64,000 nucleotides of DNA from positions 992,001 through 1,056,000 of the forward strand of contig JAGKQI010000034.1 in the NCBI GenBank assembly GCA_018806915.1. The letters run 5' to 3'. A model generated the notes under the pieces. The model was not told where the DNA came from. It worked only from the letters and a program-made list of their open reading frames with translations, and searched no databases. The position numbers were made by a program, and so were the translations under genes. Each line of letters opens with the position of its first letter. Positions within the stretch are counted from its first letter, which is position 1. The stretch comes from Phytophthora colocasiae (taxonomy: Eukaryota > Oomycota > Peronosporomycetes > Peronosporales > Peronosporaceae). Positions 20,480 to 31,476 of this stretch are shown here, piece by piece.

Positions 20480-21525
20480 ATGAGCACGAACCAGCAGGAG
20501 GCATCTAACGGTGGTGGACTTCAGTCCACGAGTGACAGTAAGAGAGAAGGAGATGTAGCACAGATCGGCATGACGGCCACCCGCAGCAAGCTGGAAAAGC
20601 TCATGAACGGCTTCACGACGTTCGACGACATCATGCGCATTGGGACGCGAGTACGAAATATCCTGCCCCGCGACAGTAATTTACATTTGTATCGGCTCTA
20701 ACGATTGTTTTCTTACGTAGCAACGTCGCGAGAAAGATGAATATCGTTTGGCAGAGATGCGACAGGAGATGAGTCGTTTGGAGCACAAGCTAGAGGCGGA
20801 GATCAAGAAGCGAATCGAGATGAACAAGTCATTGCAGAATTACTGCGATGAACAGGTGGCACACATGACGACAGCGTTTGAGAATCTACTGAGTGATCGA
20901 GCTAAGCAGGTGGACGACCGATTGTCTTGCCTAACGCAAGAAATTAGTGATCTCCAGACGCTGGTGGAAAAGGAGAAGCGGGACATTCCGCTGATGATTG
21001 AAAACAAGACGAACGAGCTCACACTGAAGCTCATTTCGTTCATGGATGCGTTCGAGGAGGAGCGTCGGCGACGAACGGACCAAGAAGCGATGATTCTCAA
21101 GCGCTTGAGTGATCATGAACATGTGACGGCGGAAAGTTTCGAGCGAGAACGGGTAAGACTCTCATAAATTTTGCCACAACATTCTTGGTAATGACGCTAA
21201 TCTTGTTGGCATCTCAGCATGATCGCGAGTTGAAGTACTCCCAGCTCAAGAACGCACTGGATGCGTACAGTTCGACGCGGATACGCGGTGATGAAAGATT
21301 CCACACATTCGCACAAGAAGAAATCGCAAAAATCCAAAATGCGTTGGTTGCTGAGGCTCAGGTACGAAAATTAGCCAGCTTCGAACCATTTGTCATGTAC
21401 TAACACAAACATATTTTGCTTCAAAGGCTCGAGAGCGCGAAGATGATGAGATCGTGGAAGCTCTAAATCGCTATACAGCGAAATTACAGGACAGTCTCAA
21501 GGTCATTACCAGCCCAGACGCATAA
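20480..21525 (+). CDS. SF-assemblin / beta-giardin family protein, four exons
   Basis: Exons 20480-20650, 20721-21152, 21218-21361 and 21427-21525, introns 70, 65 and 65 nt, all GT-AG and phase 0. The product has 281 residues, the usual size of striated-fibre assemblin. A short non-helical head leads into LEKLMNGFTTFDDIMRIGTR and then an almost unbroken coiled coil rich in Glu, Lys and Arg, as in the family. SF-assemblins polymerise into the 2-nm filaments of striated fibres attached to flagellar basal bodies. In an oomycete this would serve the biflagellate zoospore, so expression in sporangia or zoospores is expected. Confidence 0.88.
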
Positions 21526-21571
21526 CGTTCGCTTTAAGGCCAATATTCTATACTGCGTACATTCGAGTTGT

Positions 21572-23046
21572 CTATGCTAACAAGCGGTCTGATTCTCGCG
21601 GGGAGGTTAGCTCCTTCTCCTTCAACTGCGAGCGCGCGACTGCTTTGTCAGCTTCTTCTTGCCAGTTGGGGCGCGCAAATGCTGGAATAAAGCTGACGAG
21701 AGAGGTCACCGTATACCCGGCTATCATACCTTCCCATAGCCCAAGTAGACTCGAGTCGTGAACACCCATAAAGTAGGCAGAAGGGATGCCAACGAACCAA
21801 GCTCCAGCTACCATTCCGATCGCAAGTGGCATTGGTCGTGCTTGGGCTTGGAGAACAGCCTTTGGACGGATAATTTAACGTTAGGATTTGATATTTGACA
21901 ACCCAAGAAACAACTTACCAGTGCGTAACAAAAGAAGGAGAGCACGAAATACGCCAAAGCAGCAAGCGAACACACCTGACTGAACGTCGAAATGACCTCC
22001 TGGTCATTCGAGAAGATCTTACCCAGGTGCTGTCGAGTGCTGATGATGACCACACTATTGGCTGTTGTAAGTACAGCAATGCAGGCCCCTAATATCTTCG
22101 CGGCAACCAGAGCTTGTGAGGGCTGTCCAGCTCCGAGATGGTTCCCAATCCGAGTGACGGAAGCACCAATGACTGCGTAAAGCGGCGATGTAGCGAAGTA
22201 GAAGAGCTCCATCATTGCACTGTGCGTCCCTAGCTGAAGTTCTCCGATCGTCGCAGCAAAAAACGTCAAAACACTCAACTGCGCGTTCTCCAGCAGCTCG
22301 CCCGCTGCGAGTGGCATACCCACCGATAGGAGATTCCAGACGATCTGCTTGTCCAGAAAAAAAGTGTCCCAACGCCAGGAGCATTGTCGGTGATACTGTC
22401 TGTAGACGTTCATGTACAGAACGTAGCTCACAAGTCTCAACATCACAGCCACTGCCGTGCCTAGAGGACAACCGACAAATCCGAACTCCGGTAGTCCAAA
22501 GCGACCGAATGTGAACCCGATGGCAAAGAAACAGTTGAAAAGGACCATGAGAGCGTCGAAGGTTGCGGTGGGGAGTACAATATTCTGCGCCTGGTAGAAA
22601 CTTGACAACACTTGGAACATACTTCTTGGCCACAGCCACAAGAGTGAAAGTCGACCGTACTGACCTGCCAATAGAGCTACTTTCTCGACAACACCCACTC
22701 CTAATAGCAGAGTGTCTAAGTTCCACCACAGAAACGCCATCGGCACACAGGCCACAGTCATCAGCAGACTCGTTAACAGCGTGTACTCGCCCACCAAGTG
22801 GAAATTTCTCGCCCCGTAAGCCTGAGAGCAGAGTGAATTCATGCCGCCGTTGAAGCCCTGGATGAACACAAGTGTGGACAAGTCCAGACAGAGTTGGGCA
22901 TACGCTACAGCCGCCAGCTCGTCCACACCCAAGTGGCCCATGACGCTTAACTCTGTAATCGACACGATGAAGTAGCAGTAAGTAGATAGTGCGCTGGGAA
23001 GCGCAAGTGCCAGTAGTGCGCGGGTTTCCTGGCTGTAAGATACCAT
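21572..23046 (-). CDS. MATE-family multidrug/toxin efflux transporter
   Basis: Two exons (21919-23046 and 21572-21859) with a 59-nt intron, giving 471 residues from the ATG at 23046 (MVSYSQETRALLALALPSAL). The frame extends to an ATG at 23235, but that would leave only three bases to the stop of the RXLR gene upstream and add a non-membrane segment, so the internal ATG is preferred. About 12 hydrophobic segments are visible. MATE proteins export organic cations, drugs or metabolites in exchange for H+ or Na+. The C-terminal segment is short and charged (KAVARSQLKEKELTSPRESD). Confidence 0.88.
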
Positions 23047-23238
23047 TGTCAGGGGGTTGATCACAAGTGGTTTGAGCGTCGCTTTAAACTGAACAACTCC
23101 ATCGACAGTTTCAGTAATGCGTGATATGATATGAACAAAAGAGGGAGAGCAAACGAAAGTGTTATTCGCTTTAGCTTGAATTCGGACATGAAGGTTTTGT
23201 TCTACACTTGATACGATCGGGGCAATCTGGGCCATTGC

Positions 23239-23583
23239 CTACGAGCCGAAAGGCTTGATGCGGCCATACTTGACCTCCTTGTAACGCTTCATGAGCGCGC
23301 TGAGTCCAGCCGACCAAGCCCTCTGTTGCGACTCTGTCATAGACCTCATCGCAGCAGCAGCATCGTCTAGAACATCGTCAGCGTTAACACCGACCTTCCT
23401 ACCCAAGGAGTGCAGCCTCTCGAGAGGGATGTTGTTGATTCCACGCTCTTCTTCGATCTTGTGGTGCTTCCTCAGGTTGCGATGACTAGGTTCGTTGATC
23501 GACGCCACATTGTTGTTGTCTGCGAGCGCTCCGGTGGCCAGGAAGGCAGCGGCGACCACCACAAAGAAGTGAGATAGACGCAT
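23239..23583 (-). CDS. RXLR-dEER secreted effector candidate
   Basis: From the ATG at 23583 the product has 114 residues. Residues 1-21 form a signal peptide (MRLSHFFVVVAAAFLATGALA). RNLR at 35-38 is followed by EEER at 44-47, the arrangement and spacing of oomycete RXLR-dEER effectors, which are secreted and act in plant cells. The C-terminal domain of about 65 residues is mostly helical with a charged end; a single WY-type unit is possible (AMRSMTESQQRAWSAGLSAL) but not certain. A longer frame to 23724 is unlikely because it would bury the signal peptide. The gene sits at the edge of the repeat-rich island, with the inverted-repeat element about 320 bp upstream. The host target is unknown. 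Confidence 0.9.
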   Translation of the reverse strand: MRLSHFFVVVAAAFLATGALADNNNVASINEPSHRNLRKHHKIEEERGINNIPLERLHSLGRKVGVNADDVLDDAAAAMRSMTESQQRAWSAGLSALMKRYKEVKYGRIKPFGS

Positions 23584-23905
23584 GGGGATTTCTGGTGGCT
23601 GGTGGCTGGTTGTCGGGGCTTGAGGCTTAGGAGACGAATTGAAAAGTGAGCAGAACGGAGTGGCGCAGCGGAGTGCCTCCAGCGCAGTACATGTACTGGT
23701 GGAGCCAACAGGTATTGATTGCAAAAAGCAATCGAGTGCCTATCCTTCCTGGCAGCATGATTAACGGATGATCTGCAATTTCCTTTCCGCTTGATGTTGA
23801 CAAATTCAGAGTCAAAACCAAGCCAATCCAAATGCGTAGCATTTCCTTCCTGTTTAAATAATTCCGATACTGTATACAGTTCTTAATGTGTTCTTACTAC
23901 ACCTT
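23584..23905. other. Upstream region of the RXLR gene
   Basis: 322 bp between the effector start and the left arm of the inverted-repeat element. No coding sequence recognised. It should contain the effector promoter; no clear initiator was identified. Confidence 0.4.
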
Positions 23906-24524
23906 TGCCCGTCCAATCTGGGAATAGTCTCAAGCAAAGTGGTACCGTCATATTTACCTTATCGCAAATATCACACTACTACTCGCTAAACATCAATGAA
24001 TCAGGGAATGCTTGCAGTCAAGCAGGGACTCGCAAGGTGATGAGCTGCCGGTCAAAACTTGCTGCCTGCTTGCCACGCGCGAAGGAGCCCGCCTTCGCGC
24101 CCAAACCTGCCGCCTTCGCGCCTGAATGATCTCGTTTTGCTACGCCTCGCCCCGTATTCACTGAAGGCTCACATTAAGGAGCGTTTCAGTAACATGGTGG
24201 ACGAGGATGGCAACCCCCTGACCATCAAGGAGCGCACGATGCGCTTCCTGGAGCGAGCTGCTCATGCCAGCATGAAGTTCATCACGCCAACGTTGGTCAC
24301 CAAGATGGAGCTTCACGCCCGTGACGCAGTGAACGCGGCGGAGGTGATGAAAGACATGGTCTACGGCGCGTAGGCGATGCACAAGCCAGACACCTTGCGA
24401 GTCCCTGCTTGACTGCAAGCATTCCCTGATTCATTGATGTTTAGCGAGTAGTAGTGTGATATTTGCGATAAGGTAAATATGACGGTACCACTTTGCTTGA
24501 GACTATTCCCAGATTGGACGGGCA
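23906..24524. mobile_element. Inverted-repeat element enclosing a gene fragment (Pack-type candidate)
   Basis: Two 134-bp arms, 23906-24039 and 24391-24524, read as exact reverse complements and face each other across a 351-bp core. The outer ends begin TGCCCGTCCAATC. The core holds a protein-like reading frame (24194-24373). This is the layout of Pack-type transposons, which carry captured gene pieces between terminal inverted repeats. I found no target-site duplication next to the arms, so transposition is not proven; a fold-back duplication is the alternative. Confidence 0.6.
24194..24373 (+). pseudogene. Gene fragment inside the inverted-repeat element
   Basis: A 59-codon frame with ordinary protein composition (begins MVDEDGNPLTIKERTMRF and ends MKDMVYGA before TAG). 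The frame is open further upstream without a clear start. I do not recognise the family. Being enclosed by exact inverted repeats, it is more likely a captured exon than an independent gene. Confidence 0.4.
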
Positions 24525-25407
24525 TGTAAAACATGTACGTACAATAATATTGTATATAATATGATACCAAATAGTAGTCTGTAGTGCAATGTGTCGATCG
24601 CTGCAGCACAGCTTGCGCCGCCTTCTGGTCAGCACTAAGAAAAGGACCAGAGCACGACGGCTAAACAGCTGATGGAAAACCATCCATCAGCTGTTTGAGC
24701 ACAGCTTCAATAAGTTACATCATTCCGCAATTCCATCCGGTGATGATGACTCCGCATATTGGTAAGCAACTCGACAAATTGTGACGACGACAAAGGAAGT
24801 ACGACACAAACAAAACCTGCCTCATAAGTACTACATGTAGAAAATGCACCACAACTATATCGTAAAATTGATGGCAACTTCTCTTATCGTGAACATGTTG
24901 GTGCTGGGCACGCGGCGGTCGAGGAATAGTTCGGTTCTGGTACTCCGAGGAATTGCAACAAATCTACTTGTAAGTGAACGTGTAATGTCGTCAAGCGTTT
25001 ACATCGAAGTTTCAATTCGAATGAATAGAAATGCCCTTATCCATCTCCAGCGATGTAACAAGTTGCTGCTAGCAACACAAAGAAGTCCTGTGGACCATCA
25101 ATGATGGGCTTAGCAATTGGGCTATCATATCCAGGATTCCCAAAAATCACAATCACTTTTACATGCCTGCCGCCACAGGATAACTTATAGGATTTTTTAT
25201 ACGTTTCCTTTTGTGTTGGGGAGGGAATAACTGCGGGCAGAAGAAGACCCACGATAAAGACTTCTTGTCTAGTTTCACCCGTGTAAACGAGGGGTGCAAG
25301 CACACACTATCGGCAGAATGAGAAGCAGCAAAAAGGAAAGCATGAATCTCCCATCCAGGACCGAATCACACAGCTCACGCGATCCATGCTTCTTCGCACG
25401 AGCCATC
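24525..25407. other. Non-coding stretch with hairpins
   Basis: No convincing gene. It contains a hairpin at 24663-24696 (13-bp arms AAACAGCTGATGG / CCATCAGCTGTTT, 8-nt loop) and, at its right end, the left arm of a second inverted repeat (25363-25430). Otherwise AT-richer than the flanking genes. Confidence 0.5.
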
Positions 25408-25430
25408 GATCGCGTGAGCTGGTGTGATTT
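25363..25430. repeat. Imperfect inverted repeat, about 22-bp arms
   Basis: Arms 25363-25384 and 25408-25430 pair with one single-base bulge around a 23-nt loop. The right arm merges into the start of the duplicated phosphatase sequence, so the repeat may mark the breakpoint of that duplication. Confidence 0.55.
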
Positions 25431-26465
25431 CCGTGCGAATTTTTCTCGTAACTTATGGAGAAGTGAGGATTCTCCAATGGAGAATCTCCATTGGAGAACC
25501 CACATGTCGCTGGCGGCATGAACACAATGAAGCGCTTCTCGACGAATACGACAGTTATCCAGCAGGCTGCTAACGACTCGAGGAGAAGAAAAAGAAGCAA
25601 CATCGACAGTCCAGGCAGCAGAGAAATTCCCGATTGACCAGCATTGCATCCGCTCCATTATTGTGAACGCGTTTCGCGAGTCGTCTAGCCACCGTAGTGG
25701 TTCAACTTCCGCATGCGTCGGGTTATCTCTCAGCTTCTACTGTTCTCTCTGCTCTCGGCCAGAGTCCGTCTAGCGGCGCGTACCAAGTAGCTTTTCAGTA
25801 AGGGTTTTTCCATCCGTCGCGGTCCTGTGCACACAGTCGGAGCAGGTACAGGTCGGGGGCCCTTTGAAGTCGGTGTCCTGTGGAAAGAGTCTGGAGGGCG
25901 GCGTCGAGTACCATAGGAAGCGTGATTCGTCGTCTGCCTGGTATCCATGTGCCGTGTTTGCTGGGTCTGAAGTAAGCGTCCATGAAGCGGTTGGCTGGGA
26001 TCCGCTCCATTAGATACAGCGAAAGCCAAGCCCCGGCTGGTCCGCTCATCGAGTGCTGGATCTATTCTCACACAGGCGGCGTCGTTCTCCGTTGCTCCTC
26101 ATGCGTACGACGACAATGGCCTGTCGATGATGCACTCGCCTTCTCATTCGGCTAGTGATCTACAGGTGGCACAGGTTACGTCAAATTCTCCACGGGCCCC
26201 AAGGCTAAGCTTGCCAGGATTCAAACCCCGCCCCAGTGAGGAATTGGCAGTGTCTGTCGGTAGCAAGGCTGTGCAAGATGTCCCGCACATGCTGGTGGTT
26301 TTGTTCAACATTCGCCAAGGGCGGAGATTTCACGAACGGAAATCCGGAGCTCGCTTTCTCTTCCATCTTGTAATGGCTACTCGTACCTACTACTATCTAC
26401 CGCGAACGGCGCGGTCGATGGTACAATTTGAAGTATATTATGTGGCGAATCCTTCTTCGCAACAA
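25408..26465 (+). pseudogene. Partial duplicated copy of the INPP4-like phosphatase gene
   Basis: The sequence aligns with about 16700-17375 of the phosphatase gene, for example MMHSPSHSASDLQVAQVTSN against the same peptide with T for A. It covers only the linker between the PH and C2-like regions. It has substitutions, a 10-base deletion (after CGCCAAGGGC) and rearranged ends, and is split by a 339-bp insertion at 25661-25999. It has no start codon, PH domain or phosphatase domain, so it is non-functional. Confidence 0.85.
25648..26012 (-). mobile_element. 339-bp insertion with 13-bp direct repeat
   Basis: The duplicated gene copy is interrupted by 25661-25999, flanked by the direct repeat ATCCGCTCCATTA (25648-25660 and 26000-26012). 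The parent gene has that 13-mer once and no insert. A 13-bp target duplication suits a truncated non-LTR retroelement. The minus strand has a frame including FMDAYFRPSKHGTWIPGRRR that ends at a stop. I cannot place the family, and no poly(A) tail is visible. Confidence 0.6.
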
Positions 26466-26915
26466 TTGAAACCAGGTGAACCGGAAGAAATGGCGGCACA
26501 TTTTGAGTAGCATTTGCTCTCGATGTTGTGGATTCAATCATTTTCAAACACGTGGAACTATCATCAGAACAGAAAGAAAACATGTCAACACAAGGTTATT
26601 GCTGGGGGAGGTTTTCTATGGCGATCCAAGAGAACAGATTGCAAAAGTACCAGACATCTTACACCCGGTTTCAGGAAATAGATGTCGGTCGGTACGAGAC
26701 CTTTAAAAGCACTTAGAGCATTCGACGCAGCCATACAAATGCGGGCAATCAAGCTCCTGCATAAAGCGAGACAATTATTGACTCCCTGACAGCAAAGTAT
26801 ACAGAGTATAGTATACTGTAGAACCCTCAACATCCTTCTCAAACTAAGCTTGCCAAATCCTATATTTTCAAAAAATATCAATTCCTGGAATACCTCATCT
26901 GATAACAAGCAAAAG
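26466..26915. other. Non-coding stretch left of the tandem array
   Basis: No gene recognised. If the array was inserted into the upstream region of the gene at 33806, this stretch would be that gene's original distal promoter. Confidence 0.4.
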
Positions 26916-28053
26916 ATCATTCTCCAGAATTTGCAGGACGTTGAACCCATCGGTCAGGTTTCTGCAGGACACAATGTCCTGCAAAATCCAAATGGAAAGC
27001 AGCACAATCAGAAATAAGCAGGCGCTCACTATAGGTCTGATTCATAAACGATTTCGACAACTTTTGCAGGACAACCGTCCAGTGATTTCTGTATACAATT
27101 TTCTATACAAGTTCAGTCCGCTATTTCACAACGTGTTGACTGGGAGGATAAGTCACGGAGATGCTACACCGTAAGTACTCGATCGCGCAGTGTACCAGAA
27201 CTCGTACCGTAGATTCATCGCGTGGATCGTTCTCTATAAGCCGTACCGGTACTAAGACCAGTAATCGTCTACAGGCAACGGTGTACCGCCTCATGTTGCT
27301 ATATTACGTGAAATGAAGTCACTATTGAAGTAACTCTTAAAACCGTCGAGCATATTGATGACTCACGGACTGTGACTGTGAAGGATATTATAGGCGAGCT
27401 GGAGCAACGGGGGCAATTGGGGCAGGTGTCGTGACATTTGACGGTCTAGATAGTGCATTGAAACGGTGTCTAGAAGCGGCAGGGGTTTCCACTTTGATTG
27501 AGAAGTTGACGAAAATCCACAGCAGAACGATCTCCACGCGGATAGCGTCTCTTCTACTCGACATACTTCTGGGGAGGCCGTTTTCGGCGAGTTCCATCGA
27601 CTTCAAAATACCTGACTGTACAGTTGCAATGCTATGGGTCCTGTGGCAATGTGGCAACGCCAACAAAAGAACACCTCTCTTACGGATTGCTTTGATAGAC
27701 GCGATATGCCAAACAGAAATCACAGAAACGACTTAGTGATGCTCGATACCTAATGCGCAAGGTAGAGGATGAAGCAAGACGTACCAGACTGGCGCTCTCG
27801 ACAGAGCGTGGAGAAGTTGCTGTTGTAACCTTCGCTAGCGTGTGCGAAGAGCGTCGCTGTCCCCGAACTGACGGGAAGAAGCCGTAAACGCCGTCGAGGC
27901 CAGCTCACCTGATTACCGTCGTGGCACTGCACAACGCAGAGCTCAACAACATCACTAATGTAATTGGGTGAGCTACTTCTATATAAGAATCTCATTGGTT
28001 AAAATAACACATTATCCATGTCCTGGCAAATGTCCTGCAAATTCCGTCTAACA
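26916..28053 (+). pseudogene. Array unit 1
   Basis: Longest readable pieces are 26941-27174 (5' part, FRQLLQDNRPVISVYNFLYK) and 27431-27736 (VTFDGLDSALKRCLEAAGVS region running into the MLWVLWQCGN region). It contains a unique 3-base insertion (gct) near 27164. Confidence 0.7.
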
Positions 28054-29189
28054 ATCATTCTCCAGAATTTGCAGGACGTTGAACCCATCGGTCAGGTTTC
28101 TGCAGGACACAATGTCCTGCAAAATCCAAATGGAAAGCAGCACAATCAGAAATAAGCCAGCAGGCGCTCACTATAGGTCTGATTCATAAACGATTTCGAC
28201 AACTTTTGCAGGACAACCGTCCAGTGATTTCTGTATACAATTTTCTATACAAGTTCAGTCCGCTATTTCACAACGTGTTGACTGGGAGGATAAGTCACGG
28301 AGATACACCGTAAGTACTGATCGCGCAGTGCAAAACAGAACTCAAATACTGTAGATTCATCGCGTGGATCGTTCTGCTATAAGCCGGTACTCAGACCAGT
28401 AATCGTCTACAGGCAACGGTGTACCGCCTCATGTTGCTATATTACGTGAAATGAAGTCACTATTGGAAGTAACTCTAAACCGTCGAGCATATTGACGACT
28501 CACGGACTGTGACTGTGAAGGATATTATAGGCGAGCTGGAGCAACGGGCAATTGGGGCAGGTGTCGTGACATTTGACGGTCTAGATAGTGCATTGAAACG
28601 GTGTCTAGAAGCGGCAGGGGTTTCCACTTTGATTGAGAAGTTGACGAAAATCCACAGCAGAACGATCTCCACGCGGATAGCGTCTCTTCTACTCCGACAT
28701 ACTTCTGGGAGGCCGTTTTCGGCGAGTTCCATCGACTTCAAAATACGAGCTGCACTGTAGTTGCAACGCGTTATGGGTCCTGTGGGCAATGTGGCAACGC
28801 CAACAAAAGAACACCTTCCTCTACGATTGCTTGATAGACGCGATATGCCAAACAGAAATCAACAGAAACGACTTAGTGATGCTCGATACAACAATGCGCA
28901 AGGTAGAGGATGAAGCAAGACGGCTGGGACCTGGCGCTCGACAGAGCGTGGAGGAAGCCGTTGTAACCTTCGCCTACGTGTGCGAAGAGCGTCGCCTGTC
29001 CCCGAACTGACGGGAAGAAGCCGTAAACGCCGTCGAGGCCAGCTCACCTGATTACCGTCGTGGCACTGCAACGCAGAGCTCAACAACATCACTAATGTAA
29101 TTGGGTGAAAGCTACTCTATATAAGAATCTCATTGGTTAAAATAACACATTATCCATAACCAGAAATGTCCTGCAAATTCCGTCTAACA
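28054..29189 (+). pseudogene. Array unit 2
   Basis: Pieces of the shared frame survive at 28509-28760 and 28789-29010. The C-terminal third is shifted relative to the consensus. Confidence 0.7.
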
Positions 29190-30333
29190 ATCATTCTCCA
29201 GAATTTGCAGGACGTTGAACCCATCGGTCAGGTTTCTGCAGGACACAATGTCCTGCAAAATCCAAATGGAAAGCAGCACAATCAGAAATAAGCAGGCGCT
29301 CACTATAGGTCTGATTCATAAACGATTTCGACAACTTTTTGCAGGACAAACCGTCCAGTGATTTCTGTATACAATTTTCTATACAAGTTCAGTCCGCTAT
29401 TTCACAACGTGTTGACTGGGGAGGATAAGTCACGGAGATACACCGTGTAAGTACTCGATCGCGCAGTGTACCAGAACTCGTACTGTAGATTCATCGCGTG
29501 GATCGTTCTCTATAAGCCGGTACTCAGACCAGTAATCGTCTACAGGCAACGGGTGTACCGCCTCATGTTGCTATATTACGTGAAATGAAGTCACTATTGG
29601 AAGTAACTCTTAAAACCGTCGAGTATATTGATGACTCACGGACTGTGACTGTGAAGGATATTATAGGCGAGCTGGAGCAACGGGCACTTGGGGCAGGTGT
29701 CGTGACATTTGACGGTCTAGATAGTGCATTGAAACGGTGTCTAGAAGCGGCAGGGGTTTCCACTTTGATTGAGAAGTTGACGGCGAAAACCATAGCAGAA
29801 CGATCTCCACGCGGATAGCGTCTCTTCTACTCCGACATACTTTGGGAGGCCGTTTTCGGCGAGTTCCATCGGACTTCAAAATACCTGACTGCACAGTTGC
29901 AATGCTATGGGTCACCAGGGCAATGTGGCAACGCCAACAAAAGAACACTCTATCTACGATTGCTTGATAGACGCGATATGCCAAACAGAAATCAACAGAA
30001 ACGACTTAGTGATGCTCGATACCTAATGCGCAAGGTAGAGGATGAAGCAAGACGTACCGGGGACCTGGCGCTCTCGACAGAGCGTGGAGGGGCCGTTGTA
30101 ACCTTCGCTACGTGTGCGAAGAGCGTCGCTGTCCCCGAACTGACGGGAAGAAGCCAAAACGCCGTCGAGGCCAGCTCACCTGGATTACCGTCGTGGCAAC
30201 TCTGCAACGCAGAGCGCCTCAACAACATCACTAATGTAATTGGGTGAAAGCTACTCTATATAAGAATCTCATTGGTTAAAATAAATACATTATCCATAAA
30301 CTTGCCAAATGTCCTGCAAAATTCCGCTAATCA
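29190..30333 (+). pseudogene. Array unit 3
   Basis: This unit keeps the clearest central frame: 29585-29818 (MKSLLEVTLKTVEYIDDSR start) and 29897-30247 (KRLSDARYLMRKVEDEARR). The two pieces are separated by small indels. Confidence 0.7.
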
Positions 30334-31476
30334 ATCATTCTCCAGAATTTGCAGGACGTTGAACCCATCGGTCAGGTTTCAGCAGGACACAATGTCCTGC
30401 AAAATCCCAAATGGAAAGCAGCACAATCAGAGCCAATAAGCAGGCGCTCACTATAGGTCTGATTCATAAACGATTTCGATAACTTTTGCAGGACAACCGT
30501 CCAGTGATTTCTGTATACAATTTTTCTATACAAGTTCAGTCCGCTATTTCACAACAGTGTTGATCTGGGAGGATAAGTCACGGAGATACACCGTAAGTAC
30601 TCGATCGCGCAGTAGTGTACCAGAACTCGTACTGTAGATTCATCGCGTGGATCGTTCTCATAAGCCGGTACTCAGACCAGTAATCGTCTACAGGCAACGG
30701 TGTACCGCCTCATGTTGCTATATTACGTGAAATGAAGTCGCCACTATTGGAAGTAACTCTTAAAACCGTCGAGCATATTGATGACTCACGGACTGTGACT
30801 GTGAAGGGATATTATAGGCGAGCTGGAGCAACGGGCAATTGGGGCAGGTGTCGTGACATTTGACGGTCTAGATAGTGCATTGAAACGGTGTCTAGAAGTG
30901 TGGTCTACTTTGATTGAGAAGGATTAAAAATCCACAGCAGAACGATCTCCACGCGGATAGCGTCTCTTCTACTCCGACATACTTCTGGGGAGGCCGTTTT
31001 CGGCGAGTTCCATCGGACTTCAAAATACCTGACTGCACAGTTGCAGTGCTAAGGGGTCCTGTGGCAATGTGGCAACGCCGCCAACAAAAGAACACCTCCT
31101 ACGATTGCTTGATAGACGCGATATGCCAAACAGAAATCAACAGAAACGACTTAGTGATGCTCGATACCACAATGCGCAAGGTAGAGGATGAAGCAAGACG
31201 TACTGGGACCTGGCGCTTCTCGACAGAGCGTGGAGGAAGCGTTGCTGTAAACCTTCGCTACGTGTGCGAAGAGCGTCGCTGTCCCCGAACTGACGGGAAG
31301 AAGCCGTAACGCCGTCGAGGCCAGCTCACCTGGATTACGTCGTGGCACTGCAACGCAGAGCTCAACAACATCACTAATGTAATTGGGTGAAAGCTACTCT
31401 ATATAAGAATCTCATTGGTTAAAATAACACATTATCCATGTCCGGTAGCAAATGTCCTGGCAAATTCCGTTCAACA
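30334..31476 (+). pseudogene. Array unit 4
   Basis: The readable piece 30914-31309 retains FWGGRFRRVPSDFKIPDC and then shifts frame. It also has a short deletion near 30900 relative to the other units. Confidence 0.7.

Noticed and set aside
23047..23235. N-terminal extension of the MATE transporter
   Set aside because: It would place the start three bases from the RXLR stop with no room for a promoter, and adds a segment atypical of MATE proteins.
23907..24129. Short reading frames running through both arms of the inverted-repeat element
   Set aside because: The same peptide appears on both strands only because the arms are reverse complements; the frame opens at a TTG and lacks any domain.
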